Part shown: piece by piece, positions 57,101-64,000 of the stretch
Layout of the letters: every line of letters begins with the position of its first letter
How positions within the stretch are numbered: the stretch's first letter is position 1
Source: Gnetum montanum
Lineage: Eukaryota > Streptophyta > Gnetopsida > Gnetales > Gnetaceae
Direction: 5' to 3'
Length of the DNA: 64,000 bases
Assembly (NCBI GenBank): GCA_015680685.1
Contig: MNCI01003715.1
Location: 14,013 to 78,012 of the forward strand
The notes under the pieces: model-generated
Told to the model about the DNA's origin: nothing
Databases searched by the model: none
Seen by the model: the letters and a program-made list of their open reading frames with translations, nothing else
Program-made: the position numbers and the translations under genes

Positions 57101-57243
57101 ATATTTCTAAGGCTGCTATGATTATGTCACAAAAGGAAGCATCAGTTCCTATCAGTGCAAGGTTGAGCTGTCTAATAGTTTCCCTGTATGGGCCTGTTAG
57201 GGCTAGGGGTGCAAGTAAAGCTTCGTCCATTTGTGAGTTGACC
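54172..57243 (-). pseudogene. B2 RT, two RNase H domains and integrase
   Basis: Frame from just after a CAG at 57244: VNSQMDEALLAPLALTG, pre-RT FAWSYEDMLGLNP (56910-56870), RT with AGFIHVVNYSDWVSNIVAV (56750), FPLPSIDQLIDTTAGH, FMDGFLSYNQIRINPEHQ and YVDNIAVKSKKLEDHPKGLE (56368). The catalytic YVDD is YVDN here. Then HNLRLNPRKCVFGVK, one frameshift near 56260, the first RNase H (55914-55560), the second RNase H (LYFDGASTSRGSS at 55485, NNMVEYEGLLRGFLMARELN, DLKQFMTIEVQHVPCNENT near 55160), and the integrase core KWVEAIPLQKITSQQVFHFI, TDNGPQFSS (54525-54390) and Y-SQENGQ. The C-terminal third of integrase is lost. Apart from the one shift the frame is kept over 3 kb. Confidence 0.88.
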
Positions 57244-57821
57244 TGCAAAACGCCAAAAATAGAGGTTGTTACATTGTATATATATTTTTTTTATCTGTTG
57301 AAATGATAGAAGGTTTTCTAGAGATGTGTGTTAAAAGGTTGTCAGTTTAAGGTGTTAGTGGACCATTACCATATGCACAATTTGTGAGAAGGCTATAAGC
57401 CTAATTTCTTAGATGTTAGCATAAGACTTCTACAGACTATGATGAAAGATGTAATGTGGCACATCTAGCGTGTCGAAACAGCTAATTTAGAATTTTGTGC
57501 AGACCGTAGTTAATGCGACCAAATTATGAGATGATAAGGCACGCATTATTTTAGGGTCCTTCCGAACCACAATCTATAGGATATCTACGCAATTAATGTT
57601 GCAATCTTCACATTTCATGTCACACTGACATACCTACGTTTCGAGAAAATTGTGCATTGGTTAGACATGGGAACAGTTAGTTTCAACCAATCGATTTATA
57701 AGCCGATGGTTCGTCCTCAAAGCAGACTGGAGACATTGCAGATTTGAATTAGGCTATAGCAGAAGAAAAGCAAAAGTAAGGCATAAATAGACGATTTTTT
57801 GAAGGTTGTTCAGTCATAACC
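57244..57821 (-). promoter_or_regulatory. 3' splice-site-like sequence before B2 RT, and spacer
   Basis: On the minus strand TTTTTGGCGTTTTGCAG ends at 57244, directly before the pol frame. Ogre-type elements are known to carry an intron between PR and RT; this fits its 3' end. Upstream on this strand lies the antisense gene. One degenerate repeat unit (CAGTTTAAGGTGTTAGTGGA, 57341-57360) recalls the B1 flanking arrays. Otherwise nothing seen. Confidence 0.5.
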
Positions 57822-60800
57822 ATGGCACCAAAGACCAAAGGCAAACATGTCAAATTGGCAAAGATTGATGAAGTGTAGGAGAGTTTGCAGTGGGTTTCGA
57901 AGGCCATGGTCAAAACATGGGAGGCTACTCCACTTGCCCGATAAGTCACCTTTTAGCCTCCTGCATGATTGTTATCGTTGTTGTTATGGCATTGCAATTG
58001 TACCTATTTTGAAGATGTGTCTTATGTTGGGCATTGATACTTGGTTGTGTGGGCTAAGCTATTATAGTTTGTGATATTACCCCTATCACCGTTGTCAGAG
58101 ACAGACCTTGCGTAGTCGTAAGGGTTAGGGTGATCTTGGGCAATACTGTGCGAACGTAATGCATAACTAGAGGGGTCTAGGTACTATACCCTTACGTAGT
58201 ATAAATAGGATTCCAGTGTCTCACCAAAAATGGTTGCATGTTATGCTGGGGTAATATGCCGCGTTACTTTTATCGTCGTTGTCAGGGATAGACCTTGCAC
58301 TGTCGCAAGGGTTTGGGTGATTTTGATAATGCATTTCCAGCGTAACCTACAATTTTCTAGGAGTCAAGGTAACGGGAACTCTAGTGTGGCGTAATGGATT
58401 TTTATGCGCATTTTTTTTATTTGTTTTGCTCTTACCTCGTTAGTATGTCTACATTATTATTCCTAATTGTAGTGTGTTTCATTGCAAAGGATTACGCTAA
58501 AGCCTGTCCTGATCATCTTGGACATTGTGGACATTTTGTGTTGTTTGCATGTCCCTGTGGCCAATGTTCCTCCTCCTTATGCAAATGTAAAGGAGGAGGC
58601 GATTTGGTTCTAAAGAGGCGCATGAGAGTTTTTGCAGTTTTTGTTACGTAATTTTAGCATAATTATTTGGTCACATCTACCGGCCGAGATAGCTGCCACC
58701 ATTCTAGAGACGCTACTAGTTGGATCAACGTAGAGCATCTTGATGTTTTTGGTGGATGGCTCAATCAAAACCGTGCAAGTGCTAGACCGTGAATAGAGCA
58801 TCAAGGGTTTGAGGCATTTTTCTTGAATCTGGAATATGCCCATGTTTAATTGTTATCACGCCTACAACACTCTGTTCATGGCTCTTCATATTATCCAGAA
58901 TCCACCTAGCATTGTGTATTATGCAAGCGAGTAAGTATTTCCGCGACGTTATGATATGCTAACCATTGTCTGAATTTGTGTCAAGTATAAACTATTGTCT
59001 ACATTCTGCGATGTAGGTTCTTCATCAATAAGGATGGTCTCCAAGGTGATACAGATACGTTGTCTATGGCCAAAACGTCCATAAAGGAGTTCACTTCTAT
59101 TAGTAATGTACGTGCTAGTGTTATGGGACAGCTAGAACATGAAATCCCACATTATCCTACTTGCTATGTCTAATTCTTCTCCAAGTGTAAAAGACTTGGA
59201 TGGCTGGATAAGGAGTGGACTTTGGATCATCCTCTCACTATCGTAGACATGTAAGAGAAAATTCCACCGTTTCCTTCACCTTTCGGACGCGGTAGATCAC
59301 GCTATGGTGGTTCATTGTATAATCTTACGGGATGGAAATAATGTATAAAATCATTTTATTTTTCTATATTGTCTAAACATTTATTTTATGTTTACAGTTA
59401 GGGAATCATGGGAGGTCACGGTTATGGCCTTTGGGCGTGAAGCGAATAGTCTTTTGTTTCGTTATGGTGACATAAAAGAAGCACAACATTGGCTTAGTCA
59501 TAGTGCAACCCCAGCTTTCTTAACCAATAACCTTCGGTAAGCTGAACTAATGGAGCCATTTTTGGCTATAACCCCTGATGTCACCGTGGGCGAAATGTTA
59601 ACCCTAGTTAACTCTTTCAGCGAAGAAGTTGAGCATCTTTACATACGTGTGCATAACGTGCGTGTAAGTTTTGGTATTGATGCTCAACTGTTCGCTAACT
59701 TTTTTGACGTTCCCTCTTATGGCCTTCTAGTAGAAGAAAAGTCAAAGAGGAGTTCTAAGCACCAGAAGGAGATAGAGGAGTGGCTAGGGGTTAAAAAGGA
59801 AGTGAAAGGAGTCCTTGCTGATAAAATCAAGCTAGAGGTAGCTCATACCATTTATCCCCTCTTCCAAGCTCACGCCTTTCCTAAGTTTCTCTCCTAGGGA
59901 AGAATCCTTATGATAGAGCAGGCTTGGATCATGCGGGAGGTTATGGAGGAGGGAACACGGTATAATTGGGCCAGCTACTTCGTTGAAGGCCTGTAGGATG
60001 AAATGGTCAAGCTTCGCAAGAAGCTTGAGTCCCGCTTCAACGTGCATTACGCCTTCTTTATAGCTTGCTTTCGACATTTTTCTGAATTCCTGGTGGTTCA
60101 GAGGGATGGAATCTGGGTGTAACAAGATCGTAACCAGATTTCCAAACCATGGATTTCTCAAGTTTTTGGCACCACCCGATCACAAGATCCCCCTAAAGGC
60201 ATTGGGGATTCGCTTTCACTCACAACTAAGAATTTGGCGGCACCTCGTACACAGGGCCAGGACAGCGTGGATGGAGTGCTCCCTTCTTACACCGGTAGTG
60301 TATCAAGGGGGAAACTCCTGGCAAAATAAATAGTGAGTTCATCAGTCCAGCAGAAAAAACATCATCTGACCATGGAGTCTCCTGGTCCGACTAAAGTAGA
60401 GGGAACAAGGCTACAAATTAAATTTCACATGAATAATCCCCCAACTGGTAAGTAGAGAGAACGTCAACGAAGATCCGTGGAAGAGGTTGCAAAAAGTAGA
60501 AAAGGAGAAGATGTTCCTAACCGATAAGGTTCAGGACCTAGAGTCTCAAAATGAATTTCTACTAGCTCGGGAGGCTAACGATGAGAATTGGCAGACAGTT
60601 GTAATTGACTATGCCCGTTATTGGACAGTTGTCAGAAACAACGTCCAAGCCAGCCATGAGCTCATTGAGCAATGGATGCAAATGAATCTCCTAGCCCAAA
60701 AGAACCAAGACTAGAAGGATTTCAGCGCAATGGTCCAAGAATGGGGGCAAACACAGAAAGACCATAAGCATATGTATAAGCGAGAATGTGCTACCTACCG

Positions 60801-61513
60801 CCAACATTATAGGGATTCTGTTGTTGAAGCGTGGTCCCTTCGGCTATTCCTTGATGTCATCGATGCTTCTAGAGCGTATGAAAATTTTCAGAAGCAAGTG
60901 ATAGTAAGCACCTTCCCAGAGAGAGAAATAACTCTCCCTGGCAGGGAGACCACTGTCCCTTCCTTCTTCCCTGAATCGCCCCGATGGACTCCTATGGAGA
61001 AGGGGAAGGTTAAGGCTGGAACTGATCTAGGAGATGGCGTTTGGTCTGAGCTTACCAAGGACAAGATCATGCAACGCCTATGGGTTGGTTTGGAACAAAT
61101 TCCTTTCGTAGCTAACGTGGGACCATCATAGGTAAGTTGTAGGACTATCACATTCTTATTATGCGTAGTCTTGGTGGAAATGCTAACATGCGTGTCATGT
61201 CAAATTGTAGGATCAGCATGAGGAGGATCTTCATGAGGATGAGCGTAATGGAGATGATGGTCCCTGCGAAGAGGATCTTCACGAGGGGAAGCATAATGAA
61301 GATGATGATCCCCATGAAGAGGATCTCCATGAGGCAGAGCATAATGAAGATGATCAAACTCGCACCAAGAAATCCTGTGAGGAAGAGTCCCATAGAGAGG
61401 ACCACCCCCACGAAGAGACACCACACGAAGAAGGTCCCTACAAGGATGATTTTCATGAGGCATAGGTGGAGTTGGATGACACAGGTGGTGGTGGTAACAG
61501 TGGCAACGTGTGA
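57822..61513 (+). pseudogene. Antisense multi-exon gene inside B2 (unknown function)
   Basis: Homologue of the B1 gene at 49430-44787. Exons: 57822-57940 (MAPKTKGKHVKLAKIDEV; donor now ATAAGT), 58490-58930 (donor GTAAGT), 59017-59291 (FFINKDGLQGDTDTL), 59398-60447 (MEPFLAITPDVTVGEML, FNVHYAFFIACFRHF; donor GTAAGT), about 60460-61131 (coiled-coil-like KVEKEKMFLTDKVQDLESQN, then ASRAYENFQKQVIVST), 61211-61513. Exons 1 and 3 have exactly the B1 lengths (119 and 275 nt). The acidic exon 5 of B1 is missing: sequence jumps from intron 4 into exon 6. Stops include TAG at 61129-61131 where B1 has CAG. The last exon encodes about three copies of a 16-residue acidic repeat. A weak TATA-like ATAAATA lies near 57783. 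Function not recognised. Confidence 0.75.
61211..61355 (+). repeat. Coding tandem repeat, 48-nt unit, in the last exon of the B2 antisense gene
   Basis: Three units read QHEEDLHEDERNGDDG, PCEEDLHEGKHNEDDD and PHEEDLHEAEHNEDDQ, followed by degenerate acidic sequence to 61440. The corresponding exon in B1 has only 20 codons plus a stop and no repeat, so the array expanded in the B2 line or was lost from B1. Confidence 0.75.
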
Positions 61514-61559
61514 GGTGGTTACATTGGCCAACCTTTTATTACAATGGAGTGGAGTAAAA

Positions 61560-61986
61560 GGACAATGTTTGTCAATTTAAGCGATATAATCTATGTGATA
61601 TAAATATTTTATTTTTTTGGAAATGAAGCATATCGTTAGAAGGATCATACGTTTTAGGCCACTACGGGTCGTTAATAGTTTAAGGCCATTTTAGGTCGAG
61701 CCATCGTAAGCGTAAAAGGATAAGCAAAATTGCCAGTTTTAGGCTGTAGCAGGCTGTAACTAGTTTAAGGCCATTTCAGGCCAGATCATCATAAGCGTAA
61801 AGGGTTAAATTACATTTTCCAGTTTTAGGCCGTAGCAGGCTGCAACTAGTTTAAGGCCATTTCGGGCCAGGTCGTTGTAAGCGTGATAAGGACAATGTAA
61901 AAAGAAAGAGCGTAAACTACGTAACAATAAACAACATGTACTAATGTAATATGTCATGCCAACATGTTCATTCGCTAGCTCCATAG
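61560..61986. repeat. GGCC-containing short repeats beside the B2 antisense gene
   Basis: Between 61650 and 61880 lie about five copies of the reverse form of the B1 motif: GTTTTAGGCNGTAGCAGGCT and TAGTTTAAGGCCATTTNAGG. They lie between the gene's stop and the end of PR, as in B1 at 44355-44610. The rest of the interval shows nothing. Confidence 0.7.
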
Positions 61987-62810
61987 CTACTTCTTAATTA
62001 TTTTTATTTTTGGTGACGCATAAGGACGAGGAGGTTTATTACTTTGTTCCTCTATGCCACCATCTTCCTCCTGAAAAGGTAGTTTAATCCAGATCAAGCT
62101 GTCATCAGCCCTGTTTTGGCCTGTTCAAGTATTGGGACAGGAGACTGATCTTCGGGGATTTTGATTTCTGAATCCTGTTCCATTTCTACATTATTAACAA
62201 CCTGAGGGATCATCTTATTACCATGGATGATCACTTCTCCCCCTGCGTAGGGAAAATGGATCTCTTAATGGATGGGTGATGAAACTGCCCTTAGTTGAGC
62301 CAACCAGGACCTCCCCAAGGTTAAGTTGAAACCAGGCATCTCCTCGACGAAGATAAACACTACATCTGTGGAGAATTGATCCCCTACTATGAAGTTAATG
62401 CGTACTGTGCCTTTGACTTGCACTCATGCCCCATTGAATGACTTTAAACATGACGTTGTCATGGGACTGATCTGGTCGATCAAGCCTAGTTTATCCACTA
62501 TGGGGTATGGAATGACATTGGCAGCTGCCTCGTCATCTACGTGTACTCTTCGGATTCAATATTGGCTGATCCGAATAGTGATGAACATAGGCGCTATTGT
62601 CACTTGACCCTTTTCTAGGTCATCTTTAATGGATTCATCAAGAAAAGTCAGTAGGGAAGGCCTAGGTTGTTTAGCGGCGAGGGGAAGCATGACAGATTGG
62701 ATCACCTCTTCATCTGCTGGCAGGCTCTCATCCATGGATATGGACATTAACATGCGAACCATGGCCTCACGATGCTTTTGTGATGTCATCAACAAGTCAT
62801 AAAGGCTCAA
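61987..62810 (-). pseudogene. B2 protease
   Basis: Continues the gag frame: KGQVTIAPMFITIRISQY, active site VHVDDEAAANVIP (about 62500; the Gly of D-x-G is Glu), then FNLTLGRSWLAQLRAVSS (about 62310) and YAGGEVIIHGNKM. It ends after a frame change at PYASPK...KK with TAG 61989-61987, at the same place as in B1. Aspartic protease, inactive in this copy. Confidence 0.82.
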
Positions 62811-64000
62811 TGTTATATTTTTTTATTTCAAAGCCTGCTTAACTTGCGTAAAAGTGTCGAGGAGATCACATCCATGGTCTGGTTGTTTATCACCCTTCTC
62901 TTCTTCCATTCGTCCCAAGAGACAAATCTCTCAGGGAGGAATAGTTTCTAGTTGAGGGCTGCATTTTCTTGGGTTGGGAGGAGATCGTTGGGTTTGTGTA
63001 GCATCATTTTTTTAGGGTGGGGCCAAGCACACCGATGCAAGGGGCTTAGGCTTGGGAAACCCCAACATAAGGTGGTCCTTGGCTGTATCAGCTATCATAC
63101 ACCCTTCTCCTTTCCTATTAGGTTGTGATTGGGGCGTTGACTTAGAGGGTTGCCCCTGCATAGCAGAAGCAACTGACGGTTTTGGCACCCTGATGACAAA
63201 GGGCGCCTTAGGTGTGGATGCAGGCTGGGACGTGGCTTTACCGATAGTGAGCTGCGGGATGATGGTAGTAGATAGAACCCAGAAAACGAAGGGTTTTCGC
63301 TGAACCACGTTCATTGATGTCGACGGGCTTGTCATCTGAGATAGATGAGGAGGTACACACAGCACAAAAGGTTATTTTGGCTATGCTTAGCCATCGCCTT
63401 CCGTACCCACTACATTGATAGTGTACCCTGCGTTATTTGTGTTTAGCAGATCTTGGTACACATGCATGGATTGATTCTCCAGATGGATCGGACTACTGCT
63501 GTCTAAGATCAGTTTACCTTGATCGATCATGCGTTGAATGTCATCTTTCAATTCCCAGCAGTAATCTGTGTCGTGACCACATAGCTGGTGATAGTCACAG
63601 AAACGATCCAGCCTAAAATTTTTAAGGACTGGCGGTTCATTTGATAGTGCCAAGGAGGGATTCTTGAGCAGTTCACAATGCCTTCTGTGGCATTTCAAAC
63701 CCTCCTCAGATACCTTCTTATGTTGAATATGGCCAGTTCCCAGCAATTTCATCAGAAGTTCTGAAGGCTTTACAAGTAGAGCCGCATATTTTGAATGGTC
63801 TTTACACTCAAAATTAGGCTTCGGCTGCGAAGGTGCCTCAAGGGCGAATGGAGTTTCTTGATCGATGTTGTTTGAGCTAGTTTTGGGCTCAGCAGGCTCC
63901 GCAGATACTTTCTTGTTGTTGTTTTTCTTCTTGGTCCCCTCAGTAACCACTGCTACTGTCGTTGTCATAACTTTGCCTTTGTCTTTACCCTTGCTGTGGG
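62811..64000 (-). pseudogene. B2 gag, C-terminal two thirds
   Basis: Frame open from the window edge to 63387 with words aligned to B1: PNFECKDHSKYAALLVKPSE (about 63815), the nucleocapsid-like motif FCDYHQLCGHDTDYCWELKD (63606-63547), IDQGKLILDSSSP and NQSMHVYQDLLNTNNAGY. A Pro/Ser-rich linker (63365-62820) contains REICLLGRMEEEKGDK, as in B1. There are three stops in a row near 63385 (TAG, TAG, TAA) and few elsewhere. The N-terminal part and 5' LTR are outside the window. Confidence 0.85.

Larger units (their letters stand above)
52102..64000 (-). mobile_element. B2: Tat-like element, minus strand, inserted in the B1 integrase
   Basis: 3' LTR from 52102, pol (57243-54172), an antisense multi-exon gene on the plus strand (57822-61513) and gag-PR (64000-61987). 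The 5' end lies beyond the window. Layout is the same as B1 with all directions reversed. The junction is exact: B1 integrase reads to ...AGGTTT and the next bases are the LTR terminus TGTAACGACGG. 52097-52101 (GGTTT) would be one copy of the target duplication. Confidence 0.88.

Noticed and set aside
58394-58651. 85-codon frame at 58394 as a separate small Cys-rich protein
   Set aside because: It starts in intron 1 and overlaps exon 2 of the antisense gene in a different frame; alignment with B1 supports the exon instead.
61148-61580. Open frames on both strands across the acidic repeat of B2
   Set aside because: The tandem repeat keeps several frames open. Only the frame joined by the splice sites gives the acidic protein and agrees with the upstream exons.
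1-64000. tRNA, rRNA, host protein-coding gene, organelle or bacterial sequence
   Set aside because: None was recognised. tRNA likeness is limited to primer-binding sites of the retrotransposons.

Overview
The window is plant nuclear DNA with no intact host gene and no stable-RNA gene. It is a stack of nested, decayed LTR retrotransposons. The lineages seen (Athila-like and Tat-like Ty3/gypsy, one Ty1/copia), the plant tRNA primer sites and the depth of old nesting point to a large-genome seed plant. Species cannot be read from the sequence. Almost every reading frame is broken, mostly by TAG codons where a sister copy has CAG or TGG, the pattern expected of deaminated, methylated DNA. Three single Ns (14351, 22663, 23123) mark scaffold joins.

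Layout. Family A (Athila-like) has LTRs of about 810-880 bp bounded by TGATGAGT/ACTCATCA, a tRNA-Asp primer site, gag-PR-RT-RH-INT, then a long 3' accessory ORF. A1 (+) runs from before base 1 to its 3' LTR at 2184-2993 and sits in the gag of A2. A2 (+) is the host of the left half. Its pieces lie at 2994-3190, 5045-5570, 14522-17970, 26964-27190, 32059-36908. Into it went A1, a Tat-type solo LTR (3191-5044, -), A3 (about 5580-14521, -), the pol-less A4 (17971-26963, +), the copia element C1 (27191-32058, +) and A5 (from 36909, -).

Family B (Tat-like) has LTRs of about 1.6-1.85 kb, a tRNA-Asn primer site and a dual RNase H. B1 (+, 38355-52101) lies in the 3' ORF of A5. B2 (-, 52102 to beyond 64000) lies in the integrase of B1. 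The nest is thus at least four levels deep (A2, A5, B1, B2).

The most unusual content is in B1 and B2. Each carries, between protease and reverse transcriptase and on the strand opposite to gag-pol, a long multi-exon gene. B1 has it at 49430-44787 (-) and B2 at 57822-61513 (+). Splice positions correspond in the two copies, exon 1 (119 nt) and exon 3 (275 nt) have equal lengths, B1 has a TATA box upstream, and short GGCC-containing repeats flank the gene. A 3' splice-site-like sequence precedes the pol side. This looks like an inherited antisense accessory gene inside an Ogre-like pro-RT intron. Family A carries a sense accessory ORF at its 3' end, behind its own TATA module and a splice-acceptor-like AG directly before the ATG.
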